The notes under the pieces: generated by a model
The model's database searches: none
Seen by the model: only the letters and a program-made list of their open reading frames with translations
Told to the model about the DNA's origin: nothing
Made by a program: the position numbers and the translations under genes
Shown here: in pieces, positions 1 through 12,600 of the stretch
Position numbering within the stretch: the stretch's first letter is position 1
How the letters are laid out: every line of letters starts with the position of its first letter
From: Tieghemiomyces parasiticus
Taxonomy: Eukaryota; Kickxellomycota; Dimargaritomycetes; Dimargaritales; Dimargaritaceae
Length of the DNA stretch: 27,440 nt
NCBI GenBank assembly: GCA_027575765.1
Contig: JANBPT010000637.1
Span: 1 to 27,440, forward strand
Reading direction: 5' to 3'

Positions 1-665
1 GAATCCGCGGCGTGGTGGGCCTCCGCGAGTAAACTCGGCTGCTCCACGCCTTTAAAGTACGCGGTCCAGTACCGTTCGGCCAACACGGGGTCTTGGTTAT
101 GGACGTGACTGACCAGGTCGCGAAGACGGCCTGTTGGTAGGGGCCCAAGCCCTTTATAGCTGCGGAGGAGGGTTTGTGTATAGATGCCGTAAGACCAGCC
201 ATCGATAATGGCGTGGTGGACCGATATGATTAGGCGGTGTCGCTCTGGCCCAGTGCGGAAGAGACCAAAGCGAACCAGGGGCAGGAACGGTCTGAACCCC
301 TCCTCACGCTCCGCGCACATATACTCCGTCTCTGCACGGGCAACGTCAATAGCTGACCAGTCACTCACGGTCCAGCGCGCATCTGTGTGCCTAGAGACTA
401 TCTGTAGATTAGGTTGCGAGGCTCCTAATCCGCCGAGGAGGAAGCGGGTTCGGAAGGTAGCATGGTGCTGGAATGTGGCTACCCAGGCTGCTTGCAGGCG
501 CGGCTGATCAAGGGGTCCTCGGATATCGTACGACGACTGTACCATGTAGGCTGCAGGGTCCTTAAGGGTAGCCAGCAGCAGTCCTTCTTGGATTGGTAGA
601 CAGGGGTACATATCCTCCACGTCGTCTAGTGACAGGCCCATCTGCGGCAAGATCTCGGTGGTGAG
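1..665 (-). other. Condensation domain C6, N-terminal half only (window edge)
   Basis: Begins near residue 6145 with DMYPCLPIQEGLLLATLKD and reaches the canonical HHAIIDGW motif (His6293, His6294, Asp6298, Gly6299; codons 195-218). It is cut by the window end about 22 residues after a YWTAYFKG segment. Because it directly follows an E domain it should be of the DCL type, joining a D-configured donor to an L acceptor. Its presence proves that the synthetase continues with at least one more module. Confidence 0.88.
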
Positions 666-3600
666 AACGCCAAAGGCTGATTCAGAGAGACCGCTCAGCG
701 GGAAGTCGCTGGGCGTACGGCACGGCGCAGGTGTAGCCGCGGCAGCCTGGACCAGGGAAGCAAGATGCGTTTTCCATTGAGAGGCTACCGCATGGACGGT
801 TTCAGGGTTGTATAGTTGAGACGGACACGAGATGTCCAGTATAAGTCCTACCTCTGGGTTGTAACTGCCGGATGTGCTCAGGGCGTGCTTAATGGGTTCA
901 TCCAAGCTGAGGTCGTGAGACCAACTATCTGTCATGTGGATCGGTGTCCAGAAGGCATCCTTGGCCGTTAGCTGCTCAAACCGGCCAGCGTAATTAAATA
1001 CCACGCCTGATGGAGGCGGTGGGCTAGCCGAAACAAGTCCCTGAGTGCTTACACTACTCTTGACGTACTTGAGGAGGCCGTATGGGAAGCCGCTGTCGGG
1101 TACTGAACGCAGGCGTTGCTTGACGTGGGCCAGGGAACGCAGTGGCGGTAGAACTGATGAGTAATGTTGAGTCTGGTCAGTATGGAACGCGACAGGGTAC
1201 AGGGATGTGAACCAGCCTAATGTGCGCGACACGTCAATATCGGCACTCCAGGGCCTGCGGCCGTGGCCCTCCATGTCAATTTCCAACGCGGAAACGTTGA
1301 AGCTATCGGTCAGGGCCATGACCAGGGCGGTCACCATGAACTCCTGTGGCGAGGCGTCGGCTTGCGCGGCGGCCTGACCGTACAAGAGCTCGGACAACTC
1401 CAGTCCTAATGTTTGCTGGACTGACTTGACGGTACGGTACGTAGCAGGGGAGTGCGAAAGCGGGTCGTGGTCGAAGGGGATGGCAGAAACCTCGCTGTGC
1501 TCGGGCCATAGGTCGTCAGGCAGAGTCCGTGCGTGCTCGGTGATCAGGGTGGACCACTCACGGAAAGACAGGGTCTTCTCAGGCAGAGTCCCGCCGGTCA
1601 ATAGGGTTTCGAAATCCTCCAGCAGAATGCGCCAAGACACAAAATCGACGGCTAAGTGATGCACGGTGAGGTAAACGTGGGGCTTTCCATCAACCGAGAG
1701 TAAAGCGCAAACCATGATGGGGCCAAACTCGACGTTGATGGTTTGCTGCATGCGGTAGACCCAAGCCTCGTAATCGTCCAGTGGGATATCATCCTCGATG
1801 ACCGTGGCAAATCGAGCCAGGAAGCCCTCGACGCTAGTATCAGCAGGTAGAGGCAAAATCTCCTTGTTCCACTCACCGTCTACGTTTGTCAACCGCAGTC
1901 GTAATATATCGTGGTGGGTAACCAGGGCACGGACAGCCTCCTGGAGCACCGGCAGTGCAAGCGAGAGGCGACACTTGACTAGGAAGGACTGGTTGAAGTG
2001 GTTTACGTTGCGCAGGCTGGGGATGACATGGCGCTCGATAGCCGTGAAGGGTACCGGACCAGTGGGGTCCATCCGGTATTTGGTTTCGGATCTATCCGTA
2101 ATTAATTCGGCACACTGCTCCAGCCTTGCCAGGGTCGGATACTTCAGGATATCGGCCACCGTAAGCTTCAAGCCGTACTTCTTACACCGGGAGGAGAGCT
2201 GGATGGCCGAAATCGAGTCGCCACCCAGGCGCAGGAAGGAAGCCGAGGGGGTCACCCGGACGGGGTCGAGGTTGAGGACCTCAGCCAGGGCACAGCGTAG
2301 AGTAGTAAAAGTCTCGGAAACCGGCAGGTCATCAGAACCGCCCACATGCGGCTCTTCAGGCAGGGGAAGGGCCTGCAGTGCCTTGCGGTCAACCTTACCA
2401 ATGGAGGTCAAGGGCAGGGTGTCCAAGGGAATTACTAATTCAGGCACCATGTAGTAAGGCAGTATGGAAGTGACGTACCGTAGAAGCTCCGCAATGTCTA
2501 TCGTACTCGGTGCCACGTACCCTAAAAGGCGTTTATCCTTGATAAGGGCCACGGCGTTCGCGATGCCTGGATAGGATTGACAGGTGCTCTCAATCTCGCC
2601 CAACTCGATGCGGAACCCACGCAACTTGACTTGGAAGTCCTTGCGACCCAGGACATGGACCTCGCCGTTGGCCAGCCAGCAGCCCAGGTCACCGGTACGA
2701 TACAAGCGACCAGGGCCAAATGGGTTCGAGATAAAGGAGGTATCGGCCAACGTTGGTTGTCTCCAATAGCCTTCGGATACGGCCGCTCCACCAATACAGA
2801 TTTCGCCTGGCACTCCGATGGGCACCGGGTGCATTCTCTCGTCTAGGATATGGCATTGCATGTTGGCCAGGCTTGTACCAATGGTCACTGATCCACCAGG
2901 AATAATGTGTTTGCTGTGACTGGCAATGGTGGCCTCACTGGGGCCATAGAAGTTGTGTAGGTGGGCCCGATTCACCCACTTCTCCGCAACGGTGGGCGGC
3001 AATGCCTCGCCACCAGCGATCAAGGTTGTCAGGTTAGGGTAGGCGGTCGGATCTAATGCTGTCAGCATCGAGGGAACTAGAATACAAGCCGATACACGGC
3101 GCAGGTCATCCAGAAGCTCCCCGTCCTGAAGAACCAAAGTGCCACCGAAATGGAACGTGCCCAGGACCTCCATATGCAGAGGATCAAACGTAATATTCAG
3201 TGCTTGTAGAAAGCGACAATCGGCCGGTAACCTTAGCCGCTCGCCGGCGGCTAAGACAAAGTTGACCAGGGAACGGTGGGCGACTTTGACGCCCTTGGGT
3301 CGGCCGGTGGTGCCCGAAGTAAACACAATGTAGGCCAGGGAGTCCTGGGTCCGATCCTTGGGCAGGTATAACGCTTGGTGTTGCGTGTCGAAAGTGAGAA
3401 CCTGATCAGCGTAAACGACTCGGCCATCCTCAAGTTCCAGCTTAGTCACCAACTCACTTGAGTCAGAGTTTGTTATCACCCATGGGCCCTCCAGGAGGTT
3501 CATCATGTAGGAGAGGCGGTCCAGGGCGTTATTGGCTTCCATGCACACGACGACACCACCCAAGAGGAGCACGGCGAGGTAACTGAATATGAACTCGGGG

Positions 3601-6600
3601 CTGCGGGAGAATAGGAGGGCCACGCGATCGTCAGCATATGCGCCCTGGTCACGCAGGGCAGTGGCGATGGCGCAGGCGCGGCGGTAGACCTCGGCGTAGG
3701 TGAACTGGGCAGTGGCAGACTCAAGGGCGACGGCGTCCGGTCGGATAGCCAGATTCTGCGTGAAGAACTGGTGGGCCAGCCAGTCCTTCTGGGGGAAGTC
3801 GGCAGTGTGGCCAGCGGCCCACTGATTAACCAGGGCCTCCTCGCTCGGTGGTAGGCTCATTAGATCCGGAATCTGGGACGCTGACTTGACCACAATCGCT
3901 GACATACAGTGGTCGACATATTGGCACATAAGCCGAGCGTAGTGGGCATCGCAGTACCGGTTCAAGAACTGCAGGTCGAGTTGGAGCCCATCGCCCTCCT
4001 CCGTAAAGCTTACTGTGTAAGCGTACTCGGTAAGGTTCTGACCAGACCGCAGTTGGTAAGCGAAGTCATCATTGGCAGATGGATTATCCTCAGGGTGATT
4101 ATCATACACAAGCAGCGATTGGAAGAGAGGCTTGTCGGAGTCCACCCCAGTCCACCGCTTGATGTCGATGAGGCCGCATTGCTCATATGCCGTGAGCGTT
4201 CCAGATTCCTGGTTGATCCGGCGAATATATTCGACCAATGGCTCGTGGGGCACGAAGCGGACGCGGAAGGGTAAGGTATTTATGCACATGCCAACCATAC
4301 CTTCGACACCGGGGAGGGGTACGTTTCTGCCAGACATGAGTACCCCAAACGTGACTTCCTCTTCCTCGCCGTGGTAGCGGGCCAAAGCCAACGCCCAGAC
4401 CGACCGGAGCAAGGAATTGAAGGTGAGTCCCTGTTCGCGGCAGAATCCTTGAATGGCACTCAGGGAGGGCGACAGGGCGAGGTCCACAGTTGAATGCCGA
4501 GGGCCATTGGCGGCCGACTGGATGGGGAACTGAATGGCCGGGTGGCACTTAATGCCGTTCAGGTTGGATCGCCAGAAATCACCGGGGTTGGATTGGTTTG
4601 TCATGTAAACCCGCGCCATATAGTCGTGATACTGGATACGCGGTTGAGTGGGTCGGCCGTGGTAGCGTTCTAGAGTCTCTGCTTTGATGATACTGGAAGC
4701 CCAAGCATCAAGTAAGGCATGGTGGAAGGAGAAGAACAGAATGTGACGCTGATCATGGACACGGAGGAGGGCCAGGCGGATCAAGGGACTGCGGAAGTCG
4801 AAGCCCCGCTCACGTTCTCGAGTGAAATAGTTAGTCTCCACCTGTTGGAGGTCTTCCCCGCTTAAAGTTTGATCAGACCACTCGACTTCGCCTTGGGCGA
4901 GGACCACCTGGAGGAAGGCGTGGTTGGAGAACTCGTCAGCTACTACGAACTTGGTGCGCAGAATGGTGTGACTATTTAGGGTGTCAAGCCAGCTCTGGCG
5001 GAGCCGGCCGGTATCTACGCGGCCAAGGAGTTCGAATGATTCCTGGACCATGTAGGCACTAGGATCCTTAAGGGTGCTGACCAGGAACCCCTGCTGAAGG
5101 CCCAATACGGGTAGTACATCCTGGATTTCCTCCGATTGGAGACCCAAGGCCCCGGTAACGTGTTGCCGAAGTGTGTCCGTCTCGGAGCCATCTCCAAGGA
5201 GCGAAAAGGGAGCATACGCTGAGCGGGACGATAGGTCGAGTTCCAAGGGGACCAGTGCAGTTCCTAAATCGCCCAATGTGGGACATTGGAATATCTGGGC
5301 TACCGTGACTACGAAATCCAGACCACGTAACGTGGAGGCTAAGCGGATGGCCGAAATCGAGTCGCCGCCCAGCCGGAAGAAGGAGGCCCGGGGTCCAGCC
5401 CGGGAGGGCGAGATATGGAGGACACCTGCCACGGCCTCACGAAGGGCTGTAAAAGCTGGCGAGCTGTGTCGGCCGTCTATCTCGTCCTTGCCCCCATCGT
5501 CCTCTGGGAGGGGTAAACTCAACAGGGCCCGACGGTCCGCCTTGCCAACGGTGGTGGTGGGTAGGGTGTCCATGGTGATAAGGTGCTGGGGCACCATATA
5601 ATCTGGCAGTTTGGCGGCTAAGTGATGACGCAGACTGACTGTATCAACGTTGTCTGGCGCCAAGTAAACCACAAGCGTGTTGTCCTTAACCAGGGCCACG
5701 GCGTTTGCGACATTGGGTAAAGTCTGACAACGGCTCTCGATTTCGCCCAACTCAATGCGGAACCCGCGGAGTTTGACTTGGTGGTCCCGCCGTCCGACGT
5801 AGTATACATGGCCGCTGGGTAGCCAGCTGACTATGTCACCTGTACGGTACAACTTTCCGGGGCCGAATGGATTGGCAACAAATGCCTTGGCCGTGAGTTC
5901 TGGCTGCTTCCAGTAGCCGACAGCCACGCCCGCACCGCCAATGTAGAGCTCACCGGGGACACCAATCGGGACCGGCTCCATGTCATTGTCCAGGACATAG
6001 CCCTGCATGTTGTGGACCGGGTAGCCGATGGATACGGGACCATTAGGGTCGAAAAGAGTGCCGTGGCTGTCGATCGTCGTCTCTGTGGGTCCGAAAGTAT
6101 TGTACACCCGGGCATGTCTAGACCAGGCCTGGGCAACGCTGTAGGATAGGGCTTCACCACCTGCAATCACCGTGGTAAGGTCAGGGTATTGACCCGGTTC
6201 GATCGCAGCCAGCACTGAGGGTGTAGCGTGGCAGGTATTTACACGTTTGAGGTCGTCGAGTAGGTCCCCGTCATGCAAGACTAGGGTACCGCCAGCGTGG
6301 AACGTACTGAAGATGGCGTTAAGCGACGCGTCAAAGGCGATATTAGACATGAGCAGGAACCGAGTCTCTACCGTCAGCCCAAAAAGGTGTTCGCGTGAGA
6401 GGGCGAAGTTGACCAGCGACCGATGGCGAATAGGGACACCCTTGGGCTGGCCCGTCGTGCCTGAAGTGAACATGATATACATGAGGTCATCAGGCTGGCG
6501 ACTTGTATCCGGCTGAAAATCGCACCGCCCAATATTCTCTGCCATAACTTGGTCCACGTAGAACAGGTCGACCGAATCAATACCTAGTCCCTCCGCTTCA

Positions 6601-9600
6601 TGGGTGTGGGTGGTCAGACTCAGCAGCCAGGGCTTATCGAGCACAGATACCATGTATAATAGACGGTCCGAGGCATTTTTGACATCCATGGGGACGCAAA
6701 CGCCACCTAGAAGTTGTACGGCGAGGTAGCTGAAGATAAACTCCGGGCAGCGAGCAAACAAGAGGGCGGCCATGTGACCGGGCTTGAATCCACGACGACG
6801 TAGCGCCGATGCGATGTCGCAAACGTGTTCGTACACTTTGGCATACCCAAAGCTGTGAGTGGCCGATTCCACCGCGACGGCCTCGGGTCGAACGGTCAGG
6901 TTCTGGGTGAAAAGCTGGTACGCGAGCCAATCCTTTTGCGGGAATTGTACAGTTGTGCCGGTTGACCACCGGTGAATTCGAGCCAGTTCGGACTCCGGAA
7001 GGCTAAATACGTTGGCAATGCGAGTGGCTGGCTGGTTAACGATTTGGCCCAAACAATGATCCATGAAGCGGCACAGCAACTGGGCAAATTCCACTCCACA
7101 GTACAGTGTCTGGTACTTGACTTGCACTTCCAGGGAGCCCGCAACCTGGCCAAAGTGGACACCGTACACGTACTCGGTCTCGTTGTAACCGTCTCGGGGA
7201 ACAAAATCGATTTCCGTCTGGTCCGGGGAGGCCTGATATTCCTCATAGTTGTCATAGATGAGGAGTGAATGAAAGAGCGCCGCGTCGGCTGGAAGTTGGG
7301 CCCACCGTTTGACATCGACCAGGCTTGACTGTTCGTGAGCGATAAGGGTACCGGATTCTCGGTTGACACGGCGGACAAAGTCGGTAATCAGCTCGTCTGG
7401 GGCCCAGCGCGCACGGAACGGTAATGTATTAATGCACATGCCGACCATTCCTTCGATACCAGGCACTGGAAGATTGCGGCCGGACATGAGCACGCCAAAG
7501 GTGACTTCATCCGTGTGGCCCATATAACGTGCCAGAGTCAGAGCCCAAATGGCGCGGAGCAGCGAATTGAGGGTTATACCAATACTCGCGCAGTAACTCT
7601 GGATGAGGGATACGTCGACGGAGAAAGTGTGTTGAACAGCCTTAACACTACTAGCATGGGCATTAGGCAGCACCGGGAACCGGAGTGAATTGTCGATCCG
7701 GACGCCAGACAGATAGTCCTGCCAGAAGGTGGCCTCCTTCTCCTGACTGTCCTGAGTCACGCAGGATATGAACGCGTGGAATTGCGTGCGTGGCTGAGGT
7801 TCAATGCCATGGTAGTACTCGAGCACTTCACCCAGGACAATACTGGTCGACCAGGCATCCAGTAGTGCGTGGTGAAACGTAAAACACATGAGGTGACGGG
7901 TGTCTTGGAGGTGAAAAATCGCCAGACGAATCAGTGGGCCATCGAGGGCGAATCCTTGGCGCCGATCTTCGACTAGATAATCCGACTCGGCATCCTCCGG
8001 GCTGCCCTCGTCCACGACGGAGTAAGACCACGTAAACTCGGGCTTTTTCATAAGCAGTTGAAGAAACGGATAGTCCGAGAAGGCATCCGCAGCAACGAAC
8101 TTGGCGCGAAGTACCTCGTGGCAGAGGCCGACCTGCTCCCAGCTGTGACGGAGCCGTTCGACATCAAGGGGACCACGGACCTCATAGGTGGACTGAACCA
8201 TATAGGCACTGGGATCGCGAAGGGTGTTGAACAGGAAGCCGAACTGAAGGCTAGTAACCGGCGTAATATCTTGGACGTCCTCGGCCGTCACATTCGCTGC
8301 CTCAAGGGTCGTGTAGATGAGCCGGTCGCAATCAGCACCATCGTGCTTCAACAGTGAGTAGGCCCGGTAGATAAGAGTACCCCCTGTGGCTTGTTCAGTC
8401 TCCAGGGCAATCTCTACGGCCAAGTCAATAAGGCTGCTAGCCGCGAATATCTGGGCCACAGTGACTTGCAGGGCCTGCTTACGCAGCAAGGAGGCGAAGC
8501 GGATGGCAGATATGGAGTCCCCGCCTAGTTGAAAGAAGCTGCGCCGCGGTGCCACCTGATCGCTCGCGATGCCCAAAGCAGCCTGTACCGCGTGGCTTAC
8601 CTGGTCGAAGGCCGGGGGTAAGGGTAGATCCGCGTCCAGGTTATCGGATGTACAGAGCTGAGGTAAAGGGAGCGCCTGCAGGGCCTTGCGGTCGGTCTTG
8701 CCCACGGAGGTCAGCGGAAGCTGGTCCAGGGTAATCACGTGATCCGGAATCATGTAGTAAGGCAGTGTGTCGGCGATGTGGTGCCGGAGGTCGGCCACGT
8801 CCAAGCTGCTCGGAGCGGCATACAGCACTAGTGCCTTATCTTTTACTAGGGCGACCGTACTGGCCATACCCGCAAAGGTCTGGCAGGTGGCCTCGAGCTC
8901 ACCCAGCTCAATGCGGAATCCGCGCAGCTTGACCTGGTGGTCGCGGCGTCCAGCGATTTGTACCTGCCCGTCAGGCAGCCAACAGCCCAGATCACCCGAT
9001 CGATAGACCGTACCAGTCCCGAACGGATTGGGCTGAAAGGCCTCACGAGTCAAATCTGGCTGCTCAACATAGCCATTAGATACACCCACACCGCCGATGT
9101 ATAACTCGCCGGGGACTCCAATAGGGGTCGGTCGCATAGCGGCGTCGAGAATGTAGCACTCAACGTTATCCAGGGTCGGACCGACGGTGATGATTTGGTT
9201 TAGTTCAATCTCAGCGCTGTGGCTTACGATGGTGACCTCGGTGGGCCCGTACACATTTACCACCCGCATGTGTTGGCGCCACCGCTGGGCCACGCCGAAG
9301 GGCAGAGGCTCGCCTGCCGCTACCAACAGCTGAAGGTTCGGATAATCTCTCGGGTCGAGGGCGGTCAGCATCGAGGGAATCAGCAGGCATGTGTCGACTC
9401 GCCGCAGAGAATCCAGAATATCTCCGTCCTGAAGGACGAGGGTGCCGCCGCGGTGGAAAGTACCGAAAATTTCGATAAGGCAGCCGTCGAACGAAATGTT
9501 GAGCGTCTGGAGGAACCGACAGCCGGCGGGTAGAGTCACACGATCGCTCCAGGAGACGACAAAATTGATCAGGGATTCGTGACGGACCTGAATGCCTTTG

Positions 9601-12600
9601 GGCCGACCAGTGGTGCCGGAGGTAAAAGCGATGTAGGCCACATCATTATGGCTTCGAGACGGCTCGGCAGCCAGCTCGATAGAGTCGGTCGGTAGTTTTT
9701 TTACCAAAAGTACCCGATCGATAGAAGCCTCTAATCCCTCCTGAGCCAGCTGGAGGTGATCAGCTATGGTAAGCAACCAGGGCCCCCCTAGAAGTTCGTA
9801 CTGGTAACGCAAACGGTCGGGAGAGTTGGACACGTCCATAGGTACACATACGCCGTCTATGATGAGGACTGCGAGGTAGCTGAAGATAAACTCCGGACAG
9901 CGGGAATAAAGTAGGGCCGCACGGTCGCCTGAGAGGAAACCGCGAGATCGGAGGGCGACAGCGACACCACAGACCTGTTGGTATACTTCCGCGTAAGTAT
10001 AAGAGGCAAAGGCAGTCTCCAGGGCAATTGTATCTGGACAGGTAGCGAGGTTTTGGGTGAAGAGTTGGTGCGCCAGCCATCCCTTCTGCGGGAAATTGAT
10101 AGATGTGCCCGCTGCCCACTGCTTTACCAGGGCCTGTTCCACCGCTGGCAGTCCCCAGTTATCGCCAACCCCTTGTGCTTTACCGGATACAATCACTGCC
10201 AAACATTGGTCGATCGCTGCACAGAGATAGCCGGCATAAACCTGATTGCAGTACTGGGTCTGGTAATTCAGGTTCAGCAAAAGCGAATCGCCTCGGTCAG
10301 AGAACCCGACAGTGTAGGCATACTCGGTGAAATTCTGACCAGAGCGGGGCGTGTAGTCAATTTCCTTGGCGAAGGTGGATGCCGTGGTCGCGTAGTTGTC
10401 GTAGACCAATAGCGACGTGAACAGATCCACGTCAGCACCGATGTCGGCCCAGCGCTTCACGTTGACCAGACTGCATTGCTCGTACTCAGTGAGGACGCCC
10501 GAGTTAACGTTAACATTGTGCAGGAAACTCGCCATATCGCCATCGGAAGGAAACTGGGCCCTGAATGGCAGCGTGTTGATGCACATACCAACCATGCCTT
10601 CAATACCAGGGACGGGCACGTTACGACCAGACATTAGGACACCGAAAGTGATCTCCTCGGACTCACCAAGGTAGCGGGCTAAGGTGAGGGCCCAGACGGC
10701 ACGAAGTAGCGAGTTGACGGTCAGCCCCATCCCGCGGCAGTAGGTATGGACAGCCGTAAGACTGGATGACATGGTGTGGTGGACTTGACCGTATTCAGTA
10801 CTATTAACGTCGGGATGCATGGGAAACTGGAGCACCGGGTGCAGCTTGACACTACGGAGATTGGCCGACCAGAACTCAGCCGCGCTTGACTGGTCCAAGC
10901 AGGAAATCTGCCGGATGAAATCCCGGTACTGGGAGCGCGGCCGGACTTGAACATGGTGGTAATGTTGTAGTGACTCGGCCAGTATGATGTCAACGGACCA
11001 TGCATCGAGCAGGGCGTGGTGGAACGTGGTGCAGAAGAGGTGCCTGTCATCAGAGCCGCGATAAACGGCTAACCGAAGGAGCGGGCCATCCAGGGTGAAG
11101 CCACGTTCCCGGTCCTCGCGAAGGTGCTGCTTCTCAACTTGGTCAAAACTGGTCTGCGGTTCCGCGTTATAATCCCACTCGAAGTCGGCATCACGTAAAA
11201 TCGCTTGCAGGAACGCGTGCTCAGACTGATCGGCAGGGGTATAGAACTTGGTGCGGAGGATCTGGTGCGCCAGGGTGACGCGTTGCCAGCTCTGGCGGAA
11301 CTTGTCGACGTTCAGCGGACCTGTCAACTCGTAAATCATCTGCGCCATGTAGGCACTCGAGTTCCGAAGTGTGCTGACGAGGAAGCCCTGCTGCAGACTG
11401 GACACAGGCATGATGTCTTCGATGGCTTCAGGGTCGACCCCGACATTCGAGGCTGCCTCACCCTTTAACTTTGCAAGGCCCTGCTCCAAAAGGGAGACAA
11501 GCATGAAAGGCTGATATGCCGCCATGGTTGGCACTGATTCATCCAAGTCAGCGACTTTGGCGAGTGCCGCTGGTGAACTGTGCGTGAAGATCTGGGCAAT
11601 GCTGAGACGTAGGCCACGGCCGCGACACTGAGAGGACAATCCGATAGCCGCGATGGAGTCACCGCCCATTTGAAAGAAGGAATTGCGGATGTCGATCTCC
11701 GACGCCGCTATACCTAACGTCTGAGCCATGGCCTCCACTATCAAGTGTTCCACATCGTTACGGGCACCTCGGATGGTTCGACCGTCACCGTCGCCAGCGA
11801 ATCCAGGAAGTAGTTCAAGGAGGCGCTGCCGGTCTGTTTTGCCAATATGAGTCAGAGGAATTTGGGCTATGGTAAAGATGGCTGTCGGAATCATGTGCGC
11901 GGGGAGCCTGGTGGCGGTGAATGACTTGACTTCGTGGACGGACGCACCCTGCGGCGTCACAAATGCATATAGCTTGCCGTTCTGCACGGCTACCGCGACA
12001 GACTCGACCGCTGCATGCTGCCTTATGACGGTTTCGACCTCGGTCGGTTCGATCCGAAACCCGCGCAACTTGATCTGGTCATCCCGGCGGCCCAGACACT
12101 CCACCTCGCCACTAGGCAGCCAGCGACCAAAGTCACCGCTGCGGTACACCGGTCCGTCGGAGTACGGCAGGTGGATGAATTTGGTCGAGTTAAGGTCGGG
12201 TCGATTAACGTAGCCCATGCTAACACCCGCACCATCGACACATATTTCACCAGCCACCCCAATGGGTACGAGCTGGTCATGGGAATCGACTATGTAACAC
12301 CCGCTACCGGCGACGGGCCGGCCAATGGTGACGGGCAGATCCGGCTGGATGTCGCCAGCGTGACTGCAAACGGTGATCTCCGTGGGGCCGTAGAGGTTCC
12401 GTACTGCGCAGTTGCGTAGCCATTTTCCCGCCAGTTCAACTGGCAGGCCTTCACCAGCACTGTCGATCCGACGCAGATTGGGGTAGTCGGTGGGGTTCAA
12501 CATACCCAGGACGGAAGGTGTCAATAGGGCAACATCGACGCGGCCCAAGGTGGCCGGAATGTCGCCGTCGCTGAATACCACGGTGGATGATGTACAAAGT

